Part shown: in pieces, positions 1-13,659 of the stretch | Position numbering within the stretch: position 1 is the stretch's first letter | Layout: every line of letters starts with the position of its first letter | Assembly (NCBI GenBank): GCA_963573305.1 | Contig: OY754333.1 | Location: 14,468,599 to 14,532,598, forward strand | Direction: 5' to 3' | DNA length: 64,000 nt | Origin: Pyrrhosoma nymphula | Lineage: Eukaryota; Arthropoda; Insecta; Odonata; Coenagrionidae | Notes under the pieces: model-generated | Seen by the model: only the letters and a program-made list of their open reading frames with translations | Databases searched by the model: none | What the model was told of the DNA's origin: nothing | Translations under genes and position numbers: made by a program

Positions 1-1950
1 TAGTAAATAGATAATTAGTAGGTGTAGTAAATAAATCCGAGTGAAGTAGTTAAACCAGTAATCGAAGGGTTTGACAGAGTAAAGGGCATACCAACCTACA
101 ATTACACAAAAGTAGAGGCTGATACCATAGTAATGACAAAATAAGTTCATTTACATGGATTTGGAATGGAGTTGGAAAATGAAAATGCTTGATAAATAAC
201 TAACTACCCACAATCCAAGATATATTCCATTTTTAATTTCGAACCGCAGGGAAAAAACACGGGTATAAAATCTTAGTTCACCATCTTCCTTTATAAAGCA
301 TGGTAAAAGCCTAAAGGGGCATGGTAAAATCGAAAACATATTTCAGTACTAGTTGTTTTACAATACTATTTATGCTAAACGGCAGGCAAAAATGTTATGA
401 CAGAAAACTATTAATAAGAAAAACACCACAACAGATTTACTCTTTCCTTTTTCTGGCCATCTCTTCGAATTTTATTTGAGTTCAGTCTTTCTACAATGAC
501 CTCTTAAATCGTACTCTACAAAAATGAACGCTTAAAGACTATATATATGTATGAGCAGGCACCTCCATATGCTCCTTGGGGGAATCATTTACATCAAGGC
601 ACAAGGAGGAAATTGTGCTAGAGTAGGTATTTCCTTCGCATAGGTCGTAATTGATAATAAGTGACATACGAATTTTTACGATCAGTAAAACGTGGCTTGA
701 CGAGAGGAAACCCTCAGAGATTGAGGCATATAATATTCATAGCAATAAGGCATATGCATCAATTCTTTTGCTCCGAGATTCTTAATATTTTAACTTACCA
801 TATTATACAATTAAGACATAATAATAGTGTTAGTCTCAATGTAGTAAATTATTGAAACTTAATAAATTGTAATGTGTAGTTTACCTATAGGTATTATGGT
901 TTGGGTTTGGTAATAGATAGACTGATTTCCAAATGTACTATAAAATTATCAAATAAGGTTGAATTGAAAAATTCTAAACAATATCATACGACATGTGACA
1001 TTCACGACATAGATAAAATGATTATTGGCTCTCGAGTTTTTTCAAGCCGTCCAATGCTTTTAACTTAGTTAATGTTTTCACTTGCCTGATTCAATATGTT
1101 GGTCCAAATCTCTTTGAAATATTAATATTTTCGTAATAAATATTTGCAGATATTTCGAAAATGTAAAATATGCTAGGTAGACCTAGATGACGATACATAT
1201 TTCTCCTATGCAGGTTATTGTTGGTCATTCCAAAGTAACCATTAATAAAAATGTGCCTACAGTAACTTACAGCACATTCATGGAGTTATCCTGTATTATC
1301 CCCTTTGTTAAAATGTTCATTGTTGAAGAATACACAAAAACGATTGTCACCCTTTTCAGGTGGTTCCATCATGACTGTATGAGACAACACAATAGCCTAC
1401 TCAATTCCAATTTTTTATTTAATTGGTTTAAAAACTCATGCTTTCACTGATGACGTGCGTCAACTATTGAAAACCAAAATTTAAGTACAAAATATGCAGA
1501 TTATTCCACGAATATATTTCAATTCGCACTTTTTTATAGCACTTGACACCTACTGCAGCGCCATTTCTATGGAATATCCACTTCAATTATCGCAATAATC
1601 AGCTAATACATCTATAACTAAGGTGATAGGATGCATCTATTTTATTTTTATTAATTTTTAAGGGAATTTTTGGTTCTTATAAACACTTTTGCGTGAAAAT
1701 GGCATTTTTTATAGATATATTAATACTATTTTCCCCCGTTTTTATCTCTTTTTCGCATTTAACACCATTAAAATTCATTTGGAATTTTCGAGAAAAATTT
1801 CGTGGAAAGGCAAAATTTGATCACATGGAGTGCATGTACAAGTATCCAGAATATGAATTAAATGACATCAAAGTTATTTTATGGTGGAACAACCTTACGA
1901 TGCATCATCACTATCATTCGGCCGAGGCAACATGTCATAAAGCTATATAG
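1..1950. other. AT-rich non-coding DNA
   Basis: No recognisable gene, RNA or repeat family is visible. The short open frames here (60-87 codons) have no recognisable motif and lie in AT-rich sequence where chance frames are expected. Confidence 0.6.
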
Positions 1951-2545
1951 ATAGAGAGAGAGAGAGCCCACATGTGGATTTTAGACACACAAAGGAAAGT
2001 CAGAAAATTAGAAATGGAGCGAGGGAGAGAGAGATACAGCAGGGATGGGAAAGAAGGGATTGGAGAAGGAGAGGAGAAGGTGCCATCTAACAACGTCGGT
2101 AAACACGGGGACGTCACCTCATGAATATTTAAATTGGCGATGTGAGCAGCAGTGCGACAGTGAATGGGAAAAGGGGAATAGGGATATGAGGGAAGAAGAG
2201 TTCTTTTTTGAGGGATGGGAATGTTGAGGGAGACGCGTGAAGTGTGAGTGGTGAGGAGGAGGAGGAGGAGGATAGGAGGGAGTTGAAAGGTCAGAGCCAA
2301 ATGGAAGAGGATGGGAGCGCAACGGCAAAAAGGGGTCAGGGACACAGGGACAGCGATATTAGCGGCGGAGAAACCAATGTCTCTAGATTATGTACCGGGA
2401 GCGGGGGGGGTGGAAGGGTAAGGGGGAACGTACGCCTAACACGTGGAGCCGCGTGTTGTTGCGTGAATGTAGCATGTGCTCTGCCGTGTGTAAATTGCCT
2501 CGGATCAAGAATTGAGGTACCGACTCACTGGGATTGATCTCTCTG
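1951..2545. other. purine-rich GC islet
   Basis: The plus strand is dominated by GA-rich sequence. It opens with a (GA)n tract near 1953-1966, carries a run of GGA triplets near 2252-2270 and an eight-plus G run near 2402-2411. Open frames on both strands across 1,935-2,545 encode low-complexity peptides (GEEEEEEED-like on one strand, PPPPP-like on the other). This marks them as composition artefacts rather than genes. The islet could be a regulatory or nucleosome-free region, but nothing specific is visible. Confidence 0.5.
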
Positions 2546-2954
2546 GTTCACCGAGCAGCGCGGATGCTGGGCACCGCGCTGGTCCGGCCGTATCATCCTC
2601 TTCAACCCGTCGAGGCTCATATTTCACATCGCACATCACCACGCTCTTTGGGGAAAACTGTTCTTTCTCATCTACGATTCCTAGTCAAGATTTTCCACTT
2701 GTGCCTGAATGTGGGCCAGTTTTGATATCCCATTTTTCCACTCCACGATGTATGCCCACGACAGTTTTCACCTCCGTAATCTGCTATAATTCAGACCAAA
2801 ATCTCCTGAGGAAAGGATAAATGTTTTGAATAATCGTTACACTAAGATCGAAGGCAACTTATAATGAGAAAACCTTCGCATTCCTGCTTTCATTTTTACG
2901 ATAGCTTTTCATCATCAATATGATCAGTAATTTTCAATCCAATGACATTGTATT

Positions 2955-3001
2955 CCATATTAAATACAAAGTCTGGATCCATATTACATACAAAGTCAAA
3001 C
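2955..3001 (+). repeat. Short tandem duplication at the LINE 5' border
   Basis: Two near-identical units of about 23-24 bp lie side by side, each beginning CCATATTA and containing ATACAAAGTC. The duplication sits where the recognisable LINE sequence starts and may be a scar of 5' truncation or integration. Confidence 0.5.
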
Positions 3002-5346
3002 TTCCTAGACCACCTCTTGCCCAATTTACATATCGAAATTTTAAGAACTTGAATATTGATGAGTTACAAAAAGATCCTGCTGATAAAAACTGGTCCATAG
3101 TACCTACATCTCATGATATCGATGAGAAAGTAAAAGCTTTTAACGATAATACACTCAATTGTGTATATAACCATACTGAAATATTTGCAATTCGACCTCG
3201 GCGTCCAGCTGCTTCATGGCTGACGATTTAACTTAAGCAAAAAATGAAAGAAAGAGATCAGATTCATCATGCGTATGTTAGAACTAGAAATGTGAATATC
3301 TATGAGAAATTTAAAATTCTCAGAAATTACGTTAATCAACAAGTGAAGACAGCAACACGTGGTTATTACACAGCAAAGCTCACTGTTCTATCAAAGCCCA
3401 GTGAAATATGGCGGGAATTAAGACAAATTGGGCTTATTAAAATCGCAGAAAATACTATTATTCCTAACATATCATTAGATGAACTAAATGACTTCTTTAC
3501 GTCACCATCATCTCATAGTGCTATACAATCCAGCAACTACTGTGAAATCGATCCTGTGATAACTTTTGATGATAAATATTTTTATTTTCCCACGTAACAC
3601 TGGATGATTTGAAAAAGTATCTATTTCAATCCAGTTCAAAAGCAACTGGGAGTGACAATATTCCTCAAGAAACATTAAGATATCAATGCCAATAATTCTC
3701 CCAGCTTTATTAGATATTCTTAATTTTTCTTTAACAAGGTCTGTATTTCCAACAGCATGGTAATCCAGCCTCGTTCACCCGATAAAAAAGATCAAAAATA
3801 CATCAGATGTAACCCATTACCGCACTATTTCAATTTTATGTTTTTTTGTCGAAATGTTTAGAAAAAATAGTCTATAATCAATTACTGGTTACGACTTACT
3901 ACTTACAATACCTTGAGCATCAGAATATTTGTGACCCTTTTCAGTCCGGTTTCCGGAAATGCTAAAGCACTCCAACTGCACTCCTTAAAATTACTGATGA
4001 CATTCGACTGGCCATAAATAATAAAATGATACCTATATCTTGTCTTATTTGACTCTAGCAAGGCTTTCGATCGTTTTCATCATGCAAAGCTCCTTAAAAT
4101 GAAGTCCTTAAATCTGTCCTGTAATGCACTTAATTGGTTTACATCCTACCTTCAAAATAGGAAACAAGCAGTTAAGGGTTATGATGGAAAGTTATATAAT
4201 TGGAATGCTGTCACCCAAGGTGTTCCCCAAGGCTTGGTTCTTGGACCACTTTTATTTTCACTGTATATTCTAGATTTACCTAAGCAATAACAATAATGCA
4301 GGTACATGCTTTATGCAGATAATCTGCAGATCTACCTCCATTGTAAGCCGTATGATTTAATACACGCTATCAGCAATGTGAACTCATATGTACAAAGGCA
4401 ATGTATGGAAGGAATCCAATAATTTTACCCTAACTTCTACTACAACAAAGGCCCTAATCATATGAAGCTCGCGCATGCTATGTCGTATTGATATTAATAC
4501 AACACCAAATATAAGAGTTTGTACTCATTAAATCAAATATCCACAAATGTTCGGAATCTAGGTTTAAGTATTAGCAATGATCTTTCATGGAAGGAGAATG
4601 TCTTGCAAATCTCCAACAAAATTAACCAAAAATTGTATCGGCTGAAAGTTAAAAAGCATTTCTTACCAAAAGCTAACAGAAAAAAATTGGTATGTTCATT
4701 AATATTTCCTCATTTAGATTACTGTTTTTTTTGTTTATAATGATATTACTGAGGAACTTAATGTAAAAAAGCTGATATTATTGAACACATGTGCAAGATT
4801 TATATTTAATTTAAGAAAATATGATCATGTTAGCCCTTACCTTCGTGAATTTGGTTGGCTTACAGCCTATTTCAGGAGAAAATATTTTCTTGGTTTGTTT
4901 ATATTTGGTATGTTCCAAAATAAGCGACCAACCTATTTATTGAATGTTTATCAAAAGACAACCTACTGAGTGTACAATAAACATTAGGAATCATAATCAG
5001 GTATCTTACGCCCCCTTCTTAAAGAGTAAGGTGTATGAACATTCATTTTTAGTTAGTGCCATAACGTTTGTCGTTGTTCAGAATGAACTATTATAACTAC
5101 TTGTTTAAAGATACCTAATGTGAATTGTTTATTTTATAAATATCATTATAATACTTTGCAAAATTTCTTGTCTTCAATGAATGAAAGAAATACAGAAAAA
5201 TTGTGCATACCTTTAATTTATGGAATTTAAGCATTAGTCCTTGGTCTTATTTATGAGTGCCGACTGTGTTTTCTTTTCCTTTGTAAAATTATTTATTTGT
5301 TCTTAGGTGGCTTTCCACAGAACATTAATAAATGTTATTATTATTC
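2966..5346 (+). mobile_element. Degenerate 5'-truncated LINE (CR1/Jockey-like reverse transcriptase)
   Basis: This is a dead non-LTR retrotransposon. Frames broken by stops and frameshifts read, in order, the linker between endonuclease and reverse transcriptase (FKNLNIDEL, DIDEKVKAFN, then MKERDQIHHAY), reverse transcriptase motif A (LFDSSKAFD near 4,045-4,080), motif B (TQGVPQGLVLGPLLFSLYI near 4,215-4,270) and the catalytic box mutated from YADD to YADN at 4,312-4,323. A C-terminal region follows (HLDYC near 4,710, then HVSPYLREFGWL near 4,826-4,860). The apurinic endonuclease domain is missing, consistent with 5' truncation. The 3' end is followed by ATT-rich simple sequence at 5,325-5,346, the tail style of CR1/L2-like elements. 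The clade is inferred from the motif order and the tail; no search was run. Confidence 0.85.
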
Positions 5347-8300
5347 TAAACAGCTCACCATTCATCGCTCCTCCAATTTCTACTTTAACACGTCCTTCGT
5401 TCGTCCTATATATTTTTAACTAGATCTACGCGTTGCATTCTCTTCTATATTATGTTTTGACAACTTTCTTTCTATCAACTAAAAATAGCATATTAGTTTG
5501 TCGCTGAAATTGCCTTAATGTAAATTGTTTTAAGGAAGAAAATACAAAAGTATTTCTTACCACCTGGTGCACTTTTGTCCTAAGTAAGTACAGCTCTCAA
5601 AGAGTTTATACAGTTGGCTATTTATGCTTGAATCACATACGTCACTACAGCAATTAAAAATTTTATTTTGAATTTAAAACATTTCTCAGGTCTGCTTTTT
5701 GTTTTTAAAACTGTTATAAGAGTTTATTCAATGAATGTAATATAAAATTAGCATTTTATTCATTAATTATGTAAATTTACATATGTCTTCTTAAAAATAT
5801 GTGATCCCCTCTCTATCTTGGTACTAGCCATCTCATGGTTCTAAAATGCACAAGTCTGCCCAAAAAGGTGGATTGGATACATGCAGTCTATTGTTACATC
5901 ACAAAACTGGAGTAAAAACATCGAAGGTTAGATGATACCCAAAGAAAAATGAAACTCCTATACCCAAGGATAATGCATTTTAACTATAGGGTTGCTCAAC
6001 ACCAAAAGAACGATTTCTCAGAAAATCCCATCTCACAAACTCCGGAAAGCTCATGAAATTGGGAACGATAATGATATGATATTATGTTTAAGAGTTTTTT
6101 TACATGTTTCATTTCAAAGCCTCAATCAATTTCTACATAATTCAGACTTGCCTCACAAGTTTATCCCTTAGATAGTTACGTCAATTCAGCAGATTAATTG
6201 ATGTTAATTGCTCAAAGCGTGATCTATATATGCTATGAAGTAAAAATCAAAGGTTATGAAGAGAATCAATTTCTTACATTCCTAGAAATGTAAAACGTAG
6301 CTTATTAATCAGTAATTGACATTGCATACTCTGACTCACCAGTATTAATGAAGGAAATGAATTTCAGTGGAATAGAAATAATTTTGCTTGTTCCTTTACC
6401 ACTTTTGACTCATGTTTGGCCGCCTAATTTCCACCATTTCTTATGGCCCAATTATAACGAGAACAAACTGGTTCCTTCGCCAGATATCCTTGCGCCGGTT
6501 TCCAATGCACAAACATACATACCCCTTCCCCCTCATCACATAAACCCCCTTCATAAGTTTCCCTCGAATGTGCCATCAGAGCGATGTCGTAGTCCCTTCC
6601 GACATCCAATTGGATTTGTCAGAGAACGCTCATAAATTCCACCTAATTCGGTTTTTCGGTTATTAGCTCCACCAAGCTCAGGTGAAGATTTCTGTTTGAA
6701 GTAATGGGTTTAATATCCTCGTTCTTAATAGTACCACATGCTATGGGGTCAACAATTTCCCTACGTGTGACAGGTTTGCCGAAAGTCCGGAAATTCATTC
6801 CAGAACGGTTTATGTGGACAAGGGAAGTAATTACATGAGATAAGCTTTTGCGAGGGGTATTTCGTGCCCCTCATTCCTTAAGCTTAGTTTAAGCGCAGGT
6901 CACAATAAAACTTCATTGAGGTCGTAAGAAAAGAGATTTGATCATCACAATATGAAAAGAACAATTCTCTATTTAACTGATCACGTCCATTGGGCTTTTT
7001 TAAATTATTTTCTAAGAAAATTCGTCACGCATCATCAACTCTGCATAAAATGTTCATAGAGGTGATTTCCATAATACTGCCGAATTTGTTTGCACTGAGT
7101 GCATTCATTACTTCGCAGTGCGTAGAATAGGACGGAATTATGGCTGGAATTAAATTGTCAGAGGCCTGTGAAATGCATTAGGCTCCGGTTAGATAATTAC
7201 TTAGATTAGCCTAAAAACCTATTTGTGCATGGGAATAACTTAACTTCGGGGATTGGCGTTGCACATGAAAACTTTGAGCTAAATATCCAAATCAAATAGC
7301 GTTGGCTTGCAAATAGAGAAAAATATTTTGTTTGCGGCAGGGAAAACGAGAGGAAGAACAAATAAATTTTACTGCATACAATTTCAAACGAAAGATTGTG
7401 TATACAATTCAGCTTTTGTTTATGATTTCCCACTCTCAAACTAAAGTAAAATATGTCCTAATAATTATTGATATACAATGAGAATATATCCATGAATACC
7501 GTAGTAAAAGGATGGGAAGCGTTTAGCATATTGCTTTGTAGCTTTCTTCCAAAGAAAATAAAACTTTAGGATCAAATAGTATTTAATACGCTAATAAAGT
7601 AAACCAAAGAGAGTGAAATGGGCCTCTGGCTGGTCTTGTAGTTGTTTTTATATTTTCCGGGGCAAGGTACTCAGGCTTGGTATGAAAAGTTTACGATAGA
7701 TTAATAACAAAAACTTTATCCTCTAGATTATAAAAAGCATCATAAATAGACGTTACCTTAGTTATAGTACGAGGAGCTAAGAAAAATATTGGGTTCTTAT
7801 CCCAACCAACCCACTCTTCTAATTTAGGTATTTCATAAAATACTCGTATATAGAGGTTTTGGTATGTTTGAAAATTGCATTTTTTTGTTGGCTTTTGATG
7901 CTCATAATTAGTTTAGCAATCAACGGTACTAAAAAGTTGTTCACGCTTAAGTGATAACGTGGGGTTTAAACTAATGCCTATAAATTATCGGCATTGTCTA
8001 CGTCTCATGCATTAGAGGTAAGACCAAAAACCCCATTTTACAAAACACGTTTTTCAATAACTTTTGATTCCTTTCCATTTTGGAAAATAGTGCATCGCTT
8101 TTTTTGACGTTTTTACCTATGTTCGTTCTGCCACATTCAGACAAATTTTTATCATTCATCTAGAAAACCTGCTAATATATCAGTGTATACATAATCATTG
8201 CCTATTCTAAGTGAAAGCTATCAATTAAGTTCAACAATAAATTAATGACAACGTTTACAATCGCCTAGTTTTCTTTTTGGTTAGATTTATTCGGTTAACT

Positions 8301-8814
8301 TGGTTTTATGTAGGTAACGCAGCATAAAAATATGTTATAACGGAGTATTCCTGAAATTGTCTGATATATTAAAGGCATAAGTCAAAAAAGTATTGTTTTA
8401 AGAACAATAATTACCCCAAATTTAACACAAATTCATAAAATTTCATCCACAATTAAGACATCAGAAGTGTTTTAATTAGAGGATCACCAAATAATTCTGG
8501 AGACATGGATTTGTAATTTATTAATCCAAATTGGCTCATACTATTATCGTAGTGCTGGTTCCAATAGAAATCTAGCTACCATGGCAGTTAACATTGTACT
8601 CATCCTTACAGACAAGGAATGACTAAGTTACATTCACAAAAGCACAAAATTCTTTCCTTATAACTGGCGGGTCACAAATTTTTCCCATTTCCACTTCCTC
8701 AAATGTCGTGCCGAACACCGAATCGTCTGGTCGACATTTCATTATTTTACGCTCCAACTACACATTCGTACAATTTATGAGGTCAGAAGGAGCACCGAAA
8801 ATATTCGTCGCGTG
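5347..8814. other. AT-rich non-coding DNA
   Basis: About 3.5 kb with no recognisable gene, transposon protein or RNA. The open frames at 6,348-6,635 and 7,206-7,439 show no family motif. Confidence 0.6.
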
Positions 8815-9130
8815 ACGTTTAGAAAATTAGAATGACTGCCGTTTCATCAGGCCTACGGAGAGGGAAGGGAGAGAAGGGGGTAGGGGGAGGGAGGCGTGAA
8901 GGTGTTTCAAGAACCGAAGACATGGAAAAAGACGAGTGAGGAGTCCCGAAATTTAATTTGCTTAATGTCCTCGTGGCGGAGAATAAAGAGGTTCCTAAGC
9001 GGGGCATCCCAGGGGGGGGCGAAGGGGGGAGGAGGAGGAGAAGGAAATTACTTGTTGCTTCGTCGAGGCGTGCTTTTGGCACCCTCCCGACCCAGCACCG
9101 CACCTATACACGTACAAGAACACGCTTTTA
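8815..9130. other. GC-rich purine islet
   Basis: A plus-strand GGGA/GGAGG-rich stretch with G runs near 8,877-8,890 and 9,011-9,035. Frames of 70-106 codons stay open on both strands because of the composition. No protein family is recognisable. Confidence 0.45.
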
Positions 9131-9639
9131 TGCACTGTTTATCTTCAAGCACAAGTCGATTCATTTATAAGTCGATGTCATCCTTTCGAGCCAAATATAT
9201 CGCCTTAAACCAGTGACTCGAGCATAATCCAAGAAGAAAAAAAATGCTAAATTTCTTTGTTTCGCATTGGCTATGCGATTTTTATGCAATAAAGTTGGGC
9301 TAGTGGAAATTATTGATATCACAAAAGCGGAAGTACCAAGTGTATCTGGTAGATATAGGTCCTAAAACGAAAGCAAGAACTTAAATATAATGCATTTATC
9401 GGTGAATATTCTCCGTAGCTTATCAATTACAGAGATACATATGCTTTTATGCAGCTAATATGCAGAAATATTGGATCCCAAAAAGTCATCTTTTTTACTG
9501 ACTAGACTTAGTGGAAGGTAGGTTTTCATTGGCCAAAAATAGGAAGAAATTGCTTTAATTATATTCGGGTTTACATGGTTGGTCATATTTTTAAATTGCA
9601 CAAAATTTACTTCGCACATTTGAGCAGTGAAATGGATCG

Positions 9640-9910
9640 GGTTGAAGTGGTAGCTGGCTAAATGATATCATATGATGAGGATCTGGATTTGAATTCCAAG
9701 AAAGGCAGAACTTTTACACTGGAGTTTCTGATCCCTACTTCAGGTAGGTATACTACTCCGTCTGTCTGATGAGATATTAAGCCGAGGTCCACATTGCGAC
9801 TTTCTTTAATAGGCTGTGCTAATTTCGACGATGGGTATCACTTCACTATTCCTTCACTTCTTAACCAGCCCCTCCATAATCAACCTTATCCCCATGATCT
9901 AATATGGCCG
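9640..9910 (+). repeat. Possible tRNA-derived SINE relic
   Basis: A degenerate A-box-like TAGCTGGCTAA near 9,651 is followed about 35 bp later by a B-box-like GGATTTGAATTCC near 9,685-9,697. The next part (gagatattaagccgaggtcc near 9,770) has the look of a SINE body. No poly-A or microsatellite tail is clear. The call is tentative; it could be unrelated sequence with chance boxes. Confidence 0.3.
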
Positions 9911-11825
9911 TCGTCACCCCAAATATTCATCCAGCCAACTTATTATCTCAATATGTAACCAATAGGTATATAATTCAACCACCATCATTAATAATTACTT
10001 ATTATAAGTGCATTACATAACGTGATCAAAAAGTCATCTCTCAATTCTTTTAAATCACTGCTAGGTATATCTTCCACGCTCTTCACGTATTTCATGTAAG
10101 TTTGAATCACACAAGATTGTTGTCTTTCAGAGAGAGAGAGTAGAAGGATTAAGTTCGACAACTTAGGCCAATCCAGTCGAACCGTAATATGAAACCACAT
10201 GAAATATTACTCGCGTATATGGTGACGTCATTCCCGAATTCTTGCGCAGTGACGTGGTTAAAAAGTACTTTTACACCATAAAGCGTGAATTTCCTTTGGC
10301 TAGAAATATATCTTTATAAAACAACATCGCTTGTCAACAAAGCTTTAGCTTTGTATTTCCAAAATTAGGTCTTCAGATGCAAATACGTTTTTGAATGAAT
10401 CCATTTAGTCCATCGAAAGCTACGCTATCATAATTTTACTTCAATCACAAGCATGCTACAAAAATTGATATGGAAATCAATTTGAGTTCCTATATTTTTG
10501 TTTAAACCATATCTCTCAAGTAAACACGCAGCCATTTTTCTGATTGCGTTAAAAATTATTCGCGAACCACGAAATATTCCTGTCGATTAGAAATATATCC
10601 CCGATTGAAAAGGCTTAAAATTTTATAATTTTATACAAAAAATTAGGCGTCGTAATACCCTCATTATAATTGGATATGTAGGTTGTTTATGAGACTGGCT
10701 CATATGAATTTCTAAATGGAAATTTTTCATTAGTATTCTAGCCAGTGCTAACGGCACATCTCACATGACTGCTTTATTTTTAAAATCAATACTCTCTGTG
10801 GGTGTAAGTAGATGCTTGATGCTTTAACTCGTGTAGGTCTTAACACTTACGCAGCATAAAATATTTTTGATGTTTTTTCAAAATAAATAACCCACTGCCA
10901 CGTACCCAAAGGGTGGATTGCATATGTATGTAACTGGTTGTCCAGTAAGAATACATGCAAACTTAAGGCCTGGTTTTATAAGTATGGTTGACATTAACTG
11001 CAATATGACATGTTGTTTATCCTAAACTAAAATTTCAATTTATTATATTTCATAAGACTATCGGCGAAACGACTTGATTCGATTGATATCAATTGGAGCG
11101 TTTGAACTCCTATTTTAATTCCGAGAAAATGTCTCACCTGAGATCATAACACCAGGCATAATGGTTGGTGTGTGATTCAACAGTGAGTCGTAATTAGAAC
11201 ATTGGGTAACACGCACGTCTTTAACGAGATTTTAACTTTCAGTATCGATGGTCAGCTGGATGACATGCATGCAAATGATTAAATATTTCTTTGTTTTCTA
11301 TGGAAATTTGGATCATTCCTTAATTCAAATTCAGCGAGGTAGGTTCGAAGGTAATATTTACGGAGGTAAATAAAGAGAAGGCTTACTTAGGGAATATAGG
11401 AAGGGTGGAGACCCCTGCGTCGGAATTAGACCACACACTCTATTGAAAGTTACCAACGTCTAATCCGTCAGACTGAGTACTGCACTTTGAGGTGCATTCC
11501 AAATGGCACCCAGATAGGGATCGAGGTGCATCTGTGACAACTCCATCACTTCCACGAACTCCACAACGACAGGAAGTCGAACTCGGACCATCGTGATGGG
11601 AAGCCAGTACTCTAGTCACCACAACGACTTAATTTCCTAGTGATGTAGATACAGACAAATAGGGATGTAAAGGGGAGTGTGTGATATTCGAAAAGGGGTT
11701 ACAAGAATAGAAGGAATAGAGTTTAGAGAATAGAGGGAAGAAGAAAGGCTTCGCGAATTATGTAAACCAAGGAACGGCGAGGAAATATCAAGGGTCAACA
11801 CGTGAATCTTTTAGCTCGGCTGCAC
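9911..11825. other. AT-rich non-coding DNA
   Basis: No recognisable gene or repeat family. A short (GA)n tract lies at about 10,130-10,141. Confidence 0.55.
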
Positions 11826-12160
11826 GAGCAAACCCTTTTGGAACACACTGTGGCAGAGTGCACGGCCTGGTAAGCGAGGTTTTCACGGCGGCACGGTTAC
11901 ATTATACTTTGATGAGAGGTGGCAGCATTCCGCGGGAACGCGTGAATCACTGGCCAGGCTCACTGTGGCGTTTGCGGTGTCCATTCTGCACGAAGGGCAT
12001 GGCTCCATTGTGAGAGGATCTGTGCGCCGCCGTATGGCAGGGCGCGGCTGTACTGGTTTTTGGGCTAAGCTCCATACGGGTGAGGCTTTACACATTAATA
12101 ATGTGCTTAGAAAGACACCAAATTTGCACGCTTCTGAGACGACGGGGGTGTAATGTTTTC
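11826..12160. other. Moderately GC-rich islet
   Basis: CpG-containing sequence of balanced strand composition, open on both strands (62 and 70 codons) without a recognisable motif. It could be a small exon or regulatory island, but no convincing splice or promoter signal was seen. Confidence 0.3.
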
Positions 12161-13403
12161 TTCTCTTCTTCCGATAGTCATCTAACTCAGAGGTTAACAG
12201 AGTAGGAGTGTATAAATAGATCCACGATGCGACGAAATGATTTCAAATTCACACATTATTAATATAAGATATGAAAGTAATAGTAGCAACAATTACTTAA
12301 GCCATTATTCACTTGCATAAATTTTGCCAAAATTGGAGCGTGAATTCCACCATATATGCTATGGATGATCCATTTTTAGTTCCCTCTCTCATTAGCAAAA
12401 AAATAACATTTTTGAATCATAGAAAGCTTTGATTTCATTAGCTAAATTATGTTATCAATATACTATCGACTTATGTTTAAAAACATAATTCAAATGTACA
12501 TATCCTCAACATTCACTCTTTGGTGCCAGAAGCACCACTGAAACTCTTATGCAGTGAAGTTCAGGTAACTTACAACTCTTGTGTCATCACTTCCAAGTAT
12601 CGGAAAATTACTCTGAAAAATACAAATAATTATGGCATATAATTAAACGTATGCCTTTGCGAAGTTTGTGATAAATTATTATCTAAAATGCCTTGCTATT
12701 TTGGATTTACATGTCATGTTTTGCATTTAACATGTCATCATCGAAGTGGGCATCACTCTTGATATTAAACGCATGAAGCCAAATGTAAAAGTAAATGCAT
12801 TCAATAGAAGTAAAATAATATTTTTGAATGAAATGAAAATTTACCAATAAGGAAACTTATTTTAAGTTTTCGTCATTGAACGTTGCGTAAACATTTTAAA
12901 CTATATGAACCTCTTTCAAGTATCAACAGATCAAAAAATGTTCAACAAGCGTTATTCCAACAAGAAATATTATATTCGTGATTTTAAAGATGAGAAAAAG
13001 AAATATCCCGAGGAAAAAGTTTCGCGGTAAACCTTTAAGAGAAACTTTTACCTCCAACAGGGGAGACATAATGCGAGACCTTCCGCATTGGCAGTGAGAG
13101 CAATTTCCTTCCTTCATTCCTTTACCCTGAAAGGAGTGGAACAACTGAACGCGAAGAAAAGACGAAATCGAACTCGATTGATGTTGCGAAGAGAATAAGG
13201 CACCACGCGAGGAGAAATCGGAAAGAAAAGGAACGGGGTTGGTGAACAATGAGATAAAGGCAGGCTAGGCAAAAGGGTGCAACGGGAAATGTCGCTGAAG
13301 CCGGTAGACTGGTAGGCAAAGAAATTAACCTATAGGAATTTATGGAAGAGGGAAACCAAGGGTGAAAATAAAGAAACGTTTCCGAAGAAATGGGCTAGTG
13401 GAA
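12161..13403. other. Non-coding DNA, unrecognised
   Basis: AT-rich at 12,200-12,900, then more balanced. The minus-strand frames at 12,923-13,319 are overlapping and motif-free. Confidence 0.5.
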
Positions 13404-13601
13404 TTAGGAGTTAATGTGTTTTAGAAGTTCAGAATTATTCACGCGACCATCAGTACGTATTTTGCTTGCATAGTATACTCGCGTCCACTTTTTACGATGA
13501 GAAGTCAAAAAATCGTATTCATTAAGGTCATCATAACCAAGTGTTTCAGTAATCACTGAGAATGTAGGAGTTACAGTGGATGTTGGAATTCTTGAAGACA
13601 A
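13404..13601 (-). other. Unrecognised open frame, possible terminal exon
   Basis: A 65-codon minus-strand frame ending in a stop. The peptide has protein-like composition rather than low complexity (GYDDLNEYDFL, then WTRVYYASKIRTDGRVNN). It stays open upstream to about 13,630, where a pyrimidine-rich stretch ending CAAG on the minus strand could serve as a weak acceptor. I do not recognise the family. It could be a 3' exon, a transposon fragment or chance. Confidence 0.2.
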
Positions 13602-13659
13602 TTGAGGAAACGAATCAAGAAATAAAATACGGAATTCAACTATATTAAGAACGAAAATC

